Assembly (NCBI GenBank): GCA_003049485.1
Contig: PYST01000154.1
Coordinates: forward strand, 26,945 to 90,944
Origin: Ophioceras dolichostomum
Taxonomy: Eukaryota; Ascomycota; Sordariomycetes; Magnaporthales; Ophioceraceae
Length of the DNA: 64,000 bases
Direction of reading: 5' to 3'
In this document: piece after piece, positions 13,057-25,196 of the stretch
Position numbering within the stretch: the first letter of the stretch is position 1
How the letters are laid out: each line of letters begins with the position of its first letter
Translations under genes and position numbers: made by a program
Notes under the pieces: generated by a model
What the model saw: only the letters and a program-made list of their open reading frames with translations
Told to the model about the DNA's origin: nothing
Database searches by the model: none

Positions 13057-15054
13057 CTTTTCCGGCTGTTCGTTCGGTCTTCTCTTCTCGCGCGCTCGCT
13101 CGCTCGTCGCGGACGTGATATTTCGGGAGTTGAAGTTCGAAAGACGGCTCGACCTCCTCCTAGATCTCAAACTCTCGCTCGCGGAGTGCTATGGGAAGTC
13201 GTCGTACATCGTATATGTGGCGTCGGAGATAGTAGCTCGCGTCCGCCCGTGGCCACCCCGTCCGGCCGGAGAACCCGGGATTTCGGCGCAGCGGACCTTC
13301 TTGCAGGGAGGAGCTTGGCTGTGGTGGAACGAAAATGCTCAAAGAAGCTTACCACCACAAAGTACTCTTTTTTCAATATATTTCGTGCTGTAGAGATCAA
13401 TCGCGAAGCCTCAATTAAAAAATAGTCCGTGGTTTTCGTCGTTCGTTCAAGACTCGGACCACCATCGGAGGCTTTTTTCATTTCTTTCTCTCTTTTTTTT
13501 TTTTGCCCTCGGAGCTATGGCCCTGCAGAATGATGGCATGAGAACCGGGATGCTGGGGCATTCTGTGGGGTCTCTGATTGGATCAAAGATCTGGGCCTAG
13601 ATGTCGCCCCTCATAAGCTCGGAATCGGCAGAACTTGCGTCCTTTGGTCAGGTTCCTGAGCTAATTCCGTATTTCCCGCCGGCGTCTTTTTGAAGACCTA
13701 ATTCTGCAGAGGAGTCCAGATGAAGTTGACCATGAGGATTGCTGGTGCGTCTTCCCCCAACGAGAAGGCTATGTTCTCAATAATGAAACATTCGGGTCTC
13801 TTCTGGCCATGCCATGCTGTCTATGCAAGCCCAATGCAGTCTCGGCAAAATATCAAGTCCGCTCTCCGAAGTTCTTCTCTTGCAAAGCTCCGGCTCTGTC
13901 CACGTTGTGTAGGACGAGTGGGTGGTCTCATCACCTCAGCAGGTCAGTTCAGTCGCCCCGCCTCCTCCCGCTCCCTACCTGCCTTGCCTAGTCTTCTTTG
14001 CCACATAAAAGCATCATCCTCCTGCCTGCTGCAAAGTTGCCTGCAGAACAAGCGTAGGATTTTCATGCATCTATCATGTATCCGAAATCCCAGTGAAATA
14101 TACGCCGAGGGCGACGTGGATGATGGGAGAGAAAAGTCGACCGTCCTTCGTCCGTTCTCCATCGCCTCGTCGTCCATCGTCCATCGTCCATTGTTCGTCC
14201 TTCTATTCCCAATATTGCTGAAACAGGCTGGGCCAAGAATGTCGAGGGACCCCAATGTCCAATAACAGCTCTGAGAATCGCCGGCGGTCGGCAGCTAGTG
14301 CAGCCCTTGCCGTTTGGTAGTGCGTTGCTGTAAGCGCCCGACTTCAGTTTCGGTGGAGAGAAGGCCTTCCTGCGCCAGACATTGGCATGCATGTCCGACC
14401 CCACTGATTGGCGCCTGCCCGTTGATCGTGTCGCCCAAAATTAGCACTGCCCTCTTCTCCTCTCCCACCCTCCACCCCATTTTCAGAGCCTAATGCCAGG
14501 CAAGCCAGGGTGCGGGAACGGCACGTCGGGTGCATACATGTCCACATATGTCCAAAGTGGTGTGGTTGCAGCAAAGCAATGGCTGGTGGCGGGTGGTCTT
14601 GGACTCCTCTGCTTAGAGGGCGGTGTTGTTGGTCCTGTGCCGCCTCAAAAGGGATGCGAGCTGCTGCTGCTTTTCATCTCCGCGTTGTTGAAGCCTTCCT
14701 GCGTCTTTCTTGATCGATTCTCCTTCTTGTGCATCGCAGAGCTTCGAATGACATCGCGATTGTCCTGAACTGGGGTCCTCGTTTGTAGCTCCTCCCATTG
14801 TCTGTTGATCGTTTGCCCCTCCAGAGATCGGAGTGTCCCTTTGCGATCTGCACCCTTCAGCGCCAAGAACCAAGGAAACCTCACAGCTTAGTGCATGCGG
14901 GGTCACAAACAACGGCAACGCCGGTTCAACGACAAACGAAACTCTTCTAAGCAGCAGTCTCGACCTCGACAAGAAGCAGAACGCCACCGAGAGTAGCCCG
15001 CGCTTTCCAACGTTCAACTCCGCATCGTAGTCGCTTCCTCGAGTCGCCGCCGAC
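13057..15054. other. Intergenic region between divergent genes
   Basis: Shared upstream region of the FAM210-type gene (minus) and the AIM24-domain gene (plus). It contains a poly-T run near 13489-13504 and pyrimidine-rich stretches. Open frames of up to 181 codons occur but show no motif or coding-like composition. I see no RNA gene. Confidence 0.5.
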
Positions 15055-17266
15055 ATGTCTGGACAGTATTATCCTCGTAAGAGCTCCCAGTCCTACCGCA
15101 CATCGCTAGAATGTTTGTAGCTTTCGTGTGGCGCTAACAGTATATCGACCAAACAGCCCCGCCAGGAGCATCTGGGTGTATGTCTAGGAATCCTTGCCGA
15201 AGTCGAGCGGCGTCGTGATGTTTTGCAGTTAATGATCCGTGCGGACTGCTGGCTGTCTCGAAACTGGGCCTGTCTGTCGACTGCCATGTGTTTGTTGGTG
15301 TTGTTCGTTGACTTACATGATACTTCACGAAAATAAATAGCCCCTGCGCCCAAGAGCTATCCCCCGCCTCCCTCGTCCCCGCCCGCCACCCAGACCAAGT
15401 TCTCCTACCCGACGCCCGGAGCCTCAGCGGCCGCCGCGCCAAGGAGTTACCCGGCGCCTCCGGGACAGCAGACGCAGTATCCGCCCCCTCCCGGCGCGCA
15501 ACAACAACAGCAACAACCTCAGCAGCAGTATGCCTCGCCCACGCCCCCGCCGACCATCTCCGCGCCCGCCGTCTCGTACCCGCCTCCTCCCCAGCAAGAC
15601 TCCCAGCACCAGCTGCAGCCGGGCCAACAGACGACGCTCGCCATGCACGGCCGCACGCCGTCAAACGCCTCGCAGGGCAGCGGCCGCGCCCTGCAGCAGC
15701 AGCAGCAACAGCAGTTCGCCGCGCCGCCGAGCTACCCGGCCGGTCTGGAGGGTGGCGGATACACGCACGAGAAGGCCGGCGCCGTTCCCGAGTCGCCTGC
15801 CGACACCGAGCCCAGCATGGCCGCCGGCGGTGCGCCTTCTCCGAGCCACTTTGTCGGCCCGAGCGCGGTCGTCGACGATGTCGGCATGTTCAACGGCGGC
15901 AGCTACCGCATCAGCCACCGCGATTGCAACACCATCTTGACTGTGCAGCTGGCGATGGGCTGTCCTTTCTTTGCTAAGCCAGGTAAGCAAAGCCAAGCCA
16001 AGCAGCCAACACCTCAGACTTCGTTTCGCCGCCTTTAGTCTCGTCTCGTCTCGTCCCCAGGTTCTCGTCTCGGGTTAGCTAGGCTCGGTTGGGCTTGGCT
16101 GCACTCTGCGGGTCGGAAGATAGAGAGAGGCGGTTGTTAGCGTGATGAACCCACAAAGGGTCGGAGCGAGGAAGAGAAGGGTGTTGTTCTGCCCTTTAAT
16201 TGCATTCATTGCCTGATCTACGTGTGACTGACTGACTGAATTCCTCCTGTCAACTCTGCTCTTATAGGAACAATGATCGCAATGTCCCACTCCATCACGC
16301 TCAGGGGCCAAGTGAAGTTCAGCATGAAGAAGCTGATGGCAGGCGGCGAGATGGGATCGTCGACCTTCACGGGCCCCGGCGAGCTGCTCCTCGCCCCCTC
16401 CATGCTGGGAGACATCACCAGCATCAGGCTGACGGGCAAGGAGTCGTGGTCCGTGGGCCAGGACGGATACCTCGCGTCCACGCAGGGCGTTACCAAGGAC
16501 TTCAAGCGCCAGGGCATCGGGAAGGCCATGTTCAGCGGCGAGGGGCTGTGGGTGTACAAGATCAGCGGTATTGGGCTGTTGTGGTTGTCTAGCTTTGGGG
16601 CTATCATTCGCAAGGATGTAAGTGTTTGCCCTCTCCCCTCTCCTCTTTTAGCGACGGTGTCTTCGTGTCAACTGTGGGTTGTGCCCCTGTGGGTGCGGGC
16701 CGCTCTCATTTCGTGGCGGTCGGCACAGCTTGTCGTCTGTCTTGTCTGTTTGATGTTTCTTCCTCCCGCCAGTTCAGCAATGCTGCAGCTGAAGAGACGC
16801 ACGCATTGTCCACCCAACCCTCCTTTTCAGGTCTCCTTTTTTGAGTGGCGGTTCTCTCGAATCTCTTCCGCTGACGCGCTTGGGAACAATCAAAACAGCT
16901 TGCCGATGGTGAGAGGTACGTCGTCGACAACGGCCACCTGGTGGCGTGGGATACCAAGTACGTCCTGGAGCGCGTCGCGTCGGGAGGTATCATCTCCGGT
17001 CTGGCCTCCGCCGAGGGCTTGGTCTGCAAGTTCACCGGTCCGGGCACCGTCTTCCTCCAGACAAGGAACGCGGTAAGTCGATCGATCTAATCTTCCCTCG
17101 GCGTTGAAAAGAAACCAGCCCCTGAAAGTCAGTGTGCTGCTGGGTTGGTGGAGGAAAGACGTGTATATGTTATGGTAAAGTGTTTGGGATGGTCTTGCTT
17201 ACTTCTTGGGCTTTATAGAAAGCGTTCGGCGCGTACATGACCGGTCAGGCCGCCGCCACGATATAG
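15055..17266 (+). CDS. AIM24 (DUF124) domain protein
   Basis: Six exons: 15055-15076, 15157-15177, 15341-15982, 16268-16617, 16899-17072 and 17219-17266; 418 aa, with phases agreeing at all five junctions. The second exon is only 21 nt. Residues about 1-190 are low complexity (YPPPP blocks, Gln runs, Ser/Pro). Residues about 195-415 are the AIM24 beta-sandwich domain, with [61 protein letters not shown] and [13 protein letters not shown], ending at [12 protein letters not shown]. The domain is shared with yeast Aim24 (mitochondrial inner membrane, MICOS-linked) and bacterial TIGR00266 proteins. The N-terminus does not look like a mitochondrial presequence, so this may be the cytosolic type and I do not assign the aim24 symbol. 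Molecular function is not established for this subgroup. Family call is secure. Confidence 0.88.
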
Positions 17267-20200
17267 AGCTACTCTGTCGAAGGAGTCGGGGCGGGTAGTC
17301 GGGCGATCGGGGTAGCATGGAATGGGCAGAACAGGCGAATCGAAGAGGTTGAAGACGCTGTTTTCGAGCCAGGAGAGGCAGTAACGGTGGTTGTGGCGCC
17401 CGTCTTCGCGAGGGTGGTCCTGGAAGACGTCGTGCGTTCCAGGGTCGGCGAGAGTCAGCAGATGTCCACTCAGGCAGCCGTCCGAGGGGCAGAATGCTTG
17501 ACGATTAGGGGAGGGACGGTGATGCGAACCACAGCGGGGCTGAGCAACCGGGGCCTCTCGTCGTGCTTGTTCTTCCAACGCAGCCAGCCCATGGTAGGAT
17601 GTTCAGGGGCTGGATGTACTTGTCCTCGTATTTTCTTTTTGTCCGTCTACTCAGGGCGGTCAGTTGGTGCAAATAGCTGCTCAGTGTTGGGCGTATTTGA
17701 ATTCAGTCAGGTAATGTTTCATAGCTCCTAGGGAAACGGCTTGTTTTCGATTATTTGGATTTTCAAAAGGACACCTCACCTCGGCATGTATACCTCGTCA
17801 TTCAGTCTCTAATCGATGGTATCCAAGGGATTGTGAGTACTGCCCGTTGTTAAATTTATGGTGGGTTTGCATTTGTGCAAGTGTTTCGTCTGGTTGCTAA
17901 GCTGAAGTTGACAGAACTCAGTGAGGGCAGGTGAGTGACGCGGTCGCCTCCTACGGTACCTGGAGGTACTTTGAAAAGCTGCCCATCCGCGATCGGACGC
18001 TCCCACCTCTTCCACAGCTGCCTCAACTCGCAGGATGATATTGCAACAACCTAACGGCACACGCTTGGCCACCGGAGCTAGCACCTCTACTCTCTGTTGC
18101 AGCTGAATATCACTGGAGATCTACTGCCTCGACATCTATTGCTACCAAAACCTCGGAGCCCCTCAGCTGTTCAAGATGAGCTAGCCTATTCAAATGCATT
18201 TTACATGCGGTTTCCGTGATAGGTGCTACCGCGCTGCACATGCACATGATAGATGATAGGCGACCAGGGCAAGCTTAGGAAACATGACTGCCCAAAGGAT
18301 GTATGAATGTATCCAGGGACCACAGGGGCCCGACAGCGTGCGGAATACGGTGCTGAAGCTTTCGGCAGGAGAGAACTGTCACGAGAGCGCAGTCAGCACC
18401 TCGAAAAGCCTCGTTCCTTCCCCGTCTTCATGGCTGTAGAGTCGTAGGGACCACGTGGTTGGGAGGAGCATCTAGAAGGGAAGGAGACAATGCCTACGGC
18501 AGGCGGCGTAGGAACACGGTACCGCCAGGGGAGACAGACGGTGAGCGGCCAGGTCAGGCATTACATCGTAGAGACTGCCACGATAGTGGGAGAAGTAGGT
18601 TTTGAAAAGGGACGAGATACAACGCGCCTGCTTCAGTCGATTCGCAGACCCAAGTACCTGAGATATTTGCTCTCATCCAGGGTGGGAACCCACCAGGGAG
18701 AGAGGGTCCAGCCTACGGCCGTGTCTGCTTCCCTCCTGCCCTCCCTCCGTCTCTCCTTCCCTCTCTCGCCTTCCCCGTTGCCGTTGCCGCGTCCTCACTC
18801 TCCCACCGTGCCTGTTTCTACCAAAAAACATCACCCAGGCCTTTGATTTTTCCTTCTTCCCACTCTTCCAGCGCGCACCCCAACAACAACACCATCACCA
18901 CAGCCACCGCGTACGTCTTCGTGGTTAGCATCGCCAGCCATAGGAGATACCTTTTTTCTTTTCTTCCTTTCTGCCTTCTATGGCACAGCAGCAGCACACC
19001 TGAGCGTTTTTCTTTTCCGGAGCGTAAAGAATCCCCAGCTTTTGAGCATTGCATACTATCAAAACCCCAATCCTCTCTCGCCGTCCGTTGGAAGACGCGT
19101 CAATTGGTCCTGCACGTCAAGAAGCGTCAAGCAAGGCCTTTTCTTCCAAGCGGTTTGTCCCCAAGCACTCTCTCTCTCTGTTCCACAGGCACACCCTCTC
19201 CTCGTCGCCGCTGTAGCTGCGGCTGTAGCATTGTTGCTTCTCCAGTACCTGGCCTGCTGCTTTCAGCTCCTCCTGGTCCATCGAGGAAAGCAATTGAGCT
19301 CATCCAGCCCCCATCGGTCGGCCCTCGTACTATCGAGAAAAGCGGTGTTCTCTCCCCCTTTTCAATCCTCTACTCTCGACCCGAGCATCTCGTGTCACGC
19401 TGTCACATCGCCCTGCATACGGTCGCCAGTAGGCTCTCGAGTCGGAATACCAGACTGCCTCTCGTCTCTCTGGGTCTGATATCTACAACTGTGCTTATCT
19501 GATCTCCCGGTCGCGGTGCTGTACGATCGTAAGAGCTTGATTCCATTTCCCCCAACTCCCAATTTCAATCCTTCATCCCCTTCCAGACCCGCCATGGCAG
19601 CCATATATTCGATTCCTCCCGCTCTAGCCCAGCGTGGCCCTGTCCAACTTCACTCTACACCACCCATTCTCTTCGCTCTTACTCTGCTCTATTGGTCTGA
19701 CCTTGTATGCGGAAGTAAGCCACCGAACAGCTGCTAGTGTATCAGCATCGAGATATCAACCAGCTTTTGTATCCGCCACGGCAGTATCGCAGTCCCTGGA
19801 TGCGATAAACGGATAGACATTCGAGAAGGTCAGCCTCCAGGATACCCTACCCTCTCTCATGCCCAGCCGAAGCCGAATCCACCTTCACACTCACCTCACC
19901 CTGGCGCTTGACCGAGGCAGACCAGCTATGCTGACTTGAACTATTCTCGACCTCCTTCCATAGAAGATATTCTATTAAAGGTACTAAGTCTCACAGGCAC
20001 TCACTTGTCTTTCACCCCGCGCGTTCCAAAGCTCACCAGCAGCTTTGGCACCACCCGCAAGTGTAAGTTAGCTCCCATGTCCCATAACCCCCCTCCCGTC
20101 TAACTTTGGGCAGCTTCTTGCTAACCAAGACGGACACACTCTCTCGGAAAGGCCAGGCAATACTCTCTACACAGCTGAGAAGTGAAGAATTGAAACTGGA

Positions 20201-20898
20201 CTCTTGTCACTAAACCGCTGACATCCTCGCCTGTCCCGACCTACCAGATCCTCTCAGATCCTCTCAGATCCTCTTCGGCTTATGTGTAAGTTCAACTGCG
20301 CCCTTTCATCTTCCCTTCAAGCCTCAACCTGCCTTCTCATCTCGACCTCTTCAGCCTTTGTGCGGAGGATACACATCGCTCGGATGTATTCAAGCACGTC
20401 ATCTCTGTCTGGCATTTCACCCTCTAAAGTTTTGATTATTGTGCTGACTCGTCTCCTGTATCCAAGGACGATCAGCCACATCTCCATTGTAGTTCGAGAT
20501 GACTGCGGGCTGTGAGTCGTTCACTTCAATATGTAGTTTGATACAGTTTGTCCAGGACGGACTATGCTTATGCTTTCTCCTATATTGCTATCTTCTTGTT
20601 TCATCCCTATTGTTCCACCCTGTTTTCTGTGTGTATTCTCTCTCTTGTAATCTGTCCCCCATTTTCCTGATCTTGCTATCCCTCCTTTTTCGAATTCTTT
20701 CATTTCTCTCGTATGAGTTCGCTTCTTTTTTCACGCCTTTATTGTTCTGTCATTTCTACCCGATCATTTCTATTTGGGTGGTCTTGCCTTGTTACTCCTG
20801 TCCGGATATTTCTGCCCTGATATTTCTGCCCAGGTTTTTCTTCTTTGTTGTTTCTGCCAGAACTATCGTATCATATGCTAACCACCACAACAGACAAT
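17267..20898. other. Gene-free stretch and 5' region of the next gene
   Basis: About 3.6 kb without a supported gene. The open frames at 18843-19502 and nearby are hydrophobic/Ser-rich translations of CT-rich DNA. From about 18.7 kb on, the plus strand is strongly pyrimidine rich, as in many fungal promoters and leaders. A CAACAG acceptor-like site sits just before the ATG at 20899, so the next gene may have a 5'-UTR intron. Confidence 0.45.
20246..20275. repeat. Short tandem repeat, 10-bp unit x3
   Basis: Three near-perfect copies of AGATCCTCTC in a pyrimidine-rich leader region upstream of the gene at 20899. Possibly polymorphic; no function is evident. Confidence 0.8.
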
Positions 20899-23400
20899 AT
20901 GTCTAACTCAGGCGATGAGAACGCGTCCCCAACGGCGCTCCGGGCTGCCCTCCGCCTGGGCTCCGAGCCTGACCCTCCGAAGTGGGATGTGAAAAACGTG
21001 CGGTCCGTAGATGCCCACTTACTCATCGAAATCGAAATCGCTGAGGGCAGCAACAGGGTCAGTGAGGGCGGCCAGGGCGACAACCTGGGCCCCTGTGAGG
21101 TGCAGGCTGTCGGTGGAGGCATGCCAGTTGAGGGCCAGATCGTGGCTCCGACGCAGGCTGGCGCCGCTCACGCCAGCAACCTCGAGGCTGAGCAGCCTCA
21201 GCAGTGTGCGGCCTCCGCGGAGAGGATCGCGAGCCTGACCAGGAACCTCCGCCCGTCTCCTTGGGAGACGATGCTCCTCTCGGGTCCCCGCCACTCGCCC
21301 CAGTCTCAGGGACGTACTCCGTTCCAGAATCGGACCACGGCCTCCAACAGCGGCAAAATCACGGTGAAGACCAGTGCTCTAAACCCTGCCGCGGCCGTGT
21401 TCGCCCCTAACGTTGCGCTCGCTCCCGTCGCCTCTTCTTCAGCGGCCCAGAACCGAGATGCGGCCCAGCACCGGGCTGTGGCCATGTGCGCCCAGTCTTC
21501 CGCGCCGAGTTCCTCTGTTTCGACGCTGGCCAGACCTCTTCTGGGCGCTGGCACTACTGGACAGGCGCCTGCCGCCACTATGCTAGGTCTCGACATGTCG
21601 CCGCTCCCCCCCACGCCGTCGGCCCCCATCATGTCGCACGCTGTGTTGCCCGGCATTCAGTTCAGCCATGCTGCTCCCGAGGATGCGACCGGCCAGACTA
21701 CCGTGGAGACTACCGAGGCGAAGGTCAAGGCTGCCAGGCGCGCCATGTACGCCGAGCACCTCACCGGCGATACCTCTGAGAAAATCTTCGCGCGTCTCCA
21801 CAGGCAACGCCTGCCTGCAGACATGGCGGCCGATGCCATCAAGGCTGTGATGGAGACCGCAATGCCGTTCCTCCTCAACTCGGATGCTCTCGACGGCGTC
21901 ACATTCGACGAAATCGACCGAGCCACCCTTGATGCGATTCACGCCGCTGTTGAGGCCAAGGGTATTCCTCCTGCGCATGCTACCATGGCGGTTGCGAGCG
22001 TGCTCGAGATTGGCCTCCCTGAGCTCACCACCGCGGCCAACATCAGGCCTGAGGACGCCCAAACCCAGGCCTCAGCCTCTGTCACGCTCACCCAGAGCCA
22101 GGGCCCTGCGATGGCTGCAACCATGATCACTCCCGCGCTCCACCCTGCGCTCATCTCCGCGCTCTCTCCCACGTTCACCGCTGCGCAGCTTCCATCGCAC
22201 ACTTCCGCGTTCACCCCTGCGCAGATTCCAGCGCTCGCTTCCGCTCTCACATCCGCGTCCATCCCTGCGCAGATTCCAGTGCTCTCTCCCGCGCTGTCTT
22301 CCTCGCTCTCTCCCACGCTCTCTCCCGCGCACGCTCCCGCACACGCTCCCGTTCTCCCTCCCGCGCCCCGCCCCGCGTTTGCAGAGCTAGCCCATCCCGT
22401 GCCTCCTATGGGTACCCAACCGGGCGCCATGATCGTGCCACCCCCGGACCACTCTCTCCCTGTCCAGCAGCTTAGAGGTTCCTCTGGTATTATTACTACT
22501 CCTTTCCTCTCCACCATCTCTTCCCCTTCCCTTGTGTCCCCACAGCTCTCGACGGTGATTCCACCGACCTTCTTCCCGTCTATGGGAGTAGTGCCCAAAA
22601 CTGAACATCTCTTTAACCAGCTGTTGTCCCGACCACGTTCATGGTTCTCGACCCAGCTGCCGCAGATTATATCCACCCCTACCGCCGCCACATCCGCCAC
22701 CGCCACGGCGACTTCCGGTTCTGCTAGTAGTACCGCAGCAGTCGCTACGGCGGGCTTCCTTGCTCTCGACCAGCGCGGCAGGCCCATCCCGCCACCAAAG
22801 CCGCCAGCTAGAACCGGCGCGGCGGCCCAGCAAGCATACGAGGCCTATCTCGAGTTCAGGCGTACTTCTCAGCCTGGTTACGCTTTGGAATGCCGGGCGA
22901 GGCAGAATCAGCGCTTCCTCCGTCTGAACAACAACAACTTGTACAACAATAGTAAGCAAAAAGGCGATGGAGATTCTACAGACAGATGGTCTTGGCAGGC
23001 TTAGAAGGCCACTACTCCTGTAGTCGCACAGAAGAAGACGGTGCAACAACAGCAACAGGAACGAAAGAGCGTCGATTCTTCCTCTTCCAGCCATAACACC
23101 GACATCAGCGAGAAGAGCAGTAGCGCTACCAAGAATACTTCGCTTGATAGCAGCAGCAGCACTAGCAGCAGGAGGAGGAAGCAGGAAGCGACCACCTCGG
23201 AGGAGACCACCGCGAGCAGCACGGGGACGGTGCTGAAGAAGAAGGAGGACCTGCAGCTGGCAGCGTCGTCAAAGCGGAGCACCCCCGTTCGTGTGACAGA
23301 GGCTTCGTCTGCGTCTGCGTCTTCTTCGCCTTCTCATCGCAACAGCGTGGATCGACAAGCTGCACCGAAGTCAGCGATGCTTGTCGGTGTGGCTGCTTAA
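20899..23400 (+). CDS. Pro/Ala/Ser-rich protein of unknown function
   Basis: I start at the ATG at 20899 (MSNSGDENASP); an in-frame ATG at 20845 also exists but follows pyrimidine-rich leader. The uninterrupted frame runs to a TAG at 23002-23004. Downstream in the same frame the sequence stays coding-like (Gln-, Ser-, Lys-rich) to a TAA at 23398-23400. A 72-nt intron, 22952-23023 (donor GTAAGC, acceptor CCTGTAG), removes the TAG and keeps the frame, giving 809 aa from 20899-22951 plus 23024-23400. Residues about 270-380 look helical, with KVKAARRAMYAEHLTG and LDAIHAAVEAKGIPPAHA. Residues about 410-510 are degenerate Ala/Pro repeats with TPAQIP- and ALSPT-like units. After that come RGRPIPPPKPPAR and AYEAYLEFRRTSQPGY. 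I recognise no domain, signal peptide or membrane segment. It may be a disordered regulatory or scaffold protein. Coding status is likely, the 3' splice less certain. Confidence 0.6.
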
Positions 23401-24130
23401 GCCTACTTCAGTTTTTCCTTTTTCATTTTTTCCTTGGAAGGGTTTCTTTATTTGTTGTTGTCATCATGATCGATGTGCTTTCCCCCCACAGCCCCTTTTC
23501 CTTAAACTATTTCTTATGTCTGAGTCTTTACTCAACGATGATACTTTCTTTACCTCCTTCCACATGTTTCTTTTCACAATGCGTTGTTTTATCCATCCCA
23601 TTCCCTCAAGTATTAAGAGCTTCTCTCTCAACGGTGCTTTGCTCTCAACCTCGCCTCTTCTCCATATCTCATTCTCAGGGCGATGCTGCTTTTTTCGTTT
23701 CATACATCTTTTACCGCTTATTCTCCTCTCGCCAGCGTACTACCTACTACGCTACAGGGCCATTTTTCAGATTCATTGCATTGCATTCGAGTGGCGGTGG
23801 CTCTCATTAGCTGCTCGTGGCGGTTGTTGTTGTTTGTTTGTTGCGAGTTCGCGAATTTCATCGTATCAGAAAACATGCTGAGGAAGAAGAAAAAGAGCAT
23901 GTATTAGGGGATAGGGAACAGGACATTTGCTGAACATGCTGTTGCGAAAGGATCAGCAAGACATACAGCAGGACAGAGAGACGAGACATTGTACAGTCTA
24001 GGTCTAGGTCCAGATGTTTGTTAGGGCAGAGTGATAGCTTTGTTTTATAAATTTACAAGCCTTGCCCTTGATGTCCAATAGTCCCATTGTTCCCTCCACG
24101 GTGCTCTGTGCCCCGGTCTTCTATTTTCAG
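23401..24130. other. Intergenic, nothing firm
   Basis: T-rich region downstream of the preceding gene, consistent with a 3' end. A strong acceptor (pyrimidine tract then TTTTCAG) closes the region at 24130, implying that an upstream exon of the next putative gene lies in the last few hundred bases. I could not identify that exon. Confidence 0.4.
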
Positions 24131-25196
24131 CTCAATGGGCACCCTTCACCTGTTCATCTAGTCCAATATCCTACCCCTCATCTGGTCGTAGATCACTTAT
24201 ATCAAGCTCTAGGAAGGAAACCTTTCGCTGGTTTTGATGCCACAGGGGCGAAGTCTCCTGCGTATATGAGTGAGCTGTTAGCTCTTCCTAGGGGTGGTGC
24301 ACCGCCTGCTCTTAAGAATCCGTGGAACGGCGGCCTGGTGGTCAGAGGATGTGTTGTAAGCGCTCCGAAGCCATTGGGCGCTGGCTACCACAGGTAGACG
24401 AATATACATCTCCAAAAGGCAGAGAGTACTTCAACGAATGCCATCCTCGATGCCTGTCTTGCATTCAACCCTGACGAACGTGAGGAGATGTGGGTGAACG
24501 AATACGCCGGTGTCCAACGGTTCCCCACAGAGCCCAACACCTCTTTGTTTTGAATTTATACCAGGATACTTGTTTGCTACCTGTTTCCTGTTGAGCTCAT
24601 CGTCCTTGCTGACGTAATACATTCGGTGCAAGGCATGGCACTGAAATTTGTGAAGCCAGTAACATCTCGAGCACTCCTCCGTTCCTGAAGTTAGAACCCA
24701 ATCAACGAGCGAACGGACGCGTTGTCCAGAATAACTTTACGGGCTTTAACCTGCCGGTTTCCTCATGGGATGTATGCGGCCTAAAAATGGTAAGGAAAGT
24801 TTCCTATTTCTTCATCGTTTTGTTTTCTTTTTTAGTTTGACAGCAGCCTGGGATGGATGCAGGTACGGTCCGGAGGAGGGTATCAGTATCGGTCGGCTTG
24901 ATCAGTGAGATCCAGCATCATTTTGAAAGAGCTTTCGCTGCTGGGGAAGCTGACCCAGTATTGAGCCTGTGCAATGATGGCATCTGCCAACGACGCTGGG
25001 CTCGAAACGCGGGCAAGGTGAGTCTTTGATTTTCAAAACAAGCCCCATCACCAACCCAAATGTCCTTCCTCCTCCCACCTCTTCCGGGTTGAACGAGCCA
25101 CTGCCCCAGATTGAAGCGTCGTACTCGGATCAAAAATCCTATTACCGTCTACTTCGTCCACAGGCGCCGCCGAATTTAGGTGACGCCCTCGGCTAA
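24131..25196 (+). CDS. Unrecognised multi-exon gene, 5' end not found
   Basis: I assemble six phase-compatible exons: 24131-24355, 24425-24489, 24633-24789, 24836-24862, 24916-25017 and 25110-25196 (stop TAA). Introns 24356-24424, 24790-24835, 24863-24915 and 25018-25109 have GTAAGC, GTAAGG, GTACGG and GTGAGT donors and AG acceptors. The 24490-24632 intron is the least certain (GTGGGT donor), though a GCTGAC branch-like site precedes its acceptor. The peptide includes DHLYQALGRKPFAGFDATG, ALPRGGAPPALKNPWNGG, ILDACLAFNPDEREEM, NNFTGFNLPVSSWDVCGLKM, HHFERAFAAGEADPVLSLC and NDGICQRRWARNAGK. This reads like real protein, with spaced cysteines and N-glycosylation-type NFT. I do not recognise the family. 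The first exon and start codon are missing from the model. It could be a decaying gene, since the flanking 25.2-27.4 kb looks degenerate. Confidence 0.42.

Noticed and set aside
18843..19502. 219-codon plus-strand frame
   Set aside because: A translation of pyrimidine-rich DNA with Ser/Pro/Leu bias and no motif; more likely leader or intergenic.
21939..22787. 282-codon minus-strand Gly/Ala-rich frame
   Set aside because: It mirrors the Pro/Ala repeat tract of the plus-strand gene, which has the better start and longer continuous frame.
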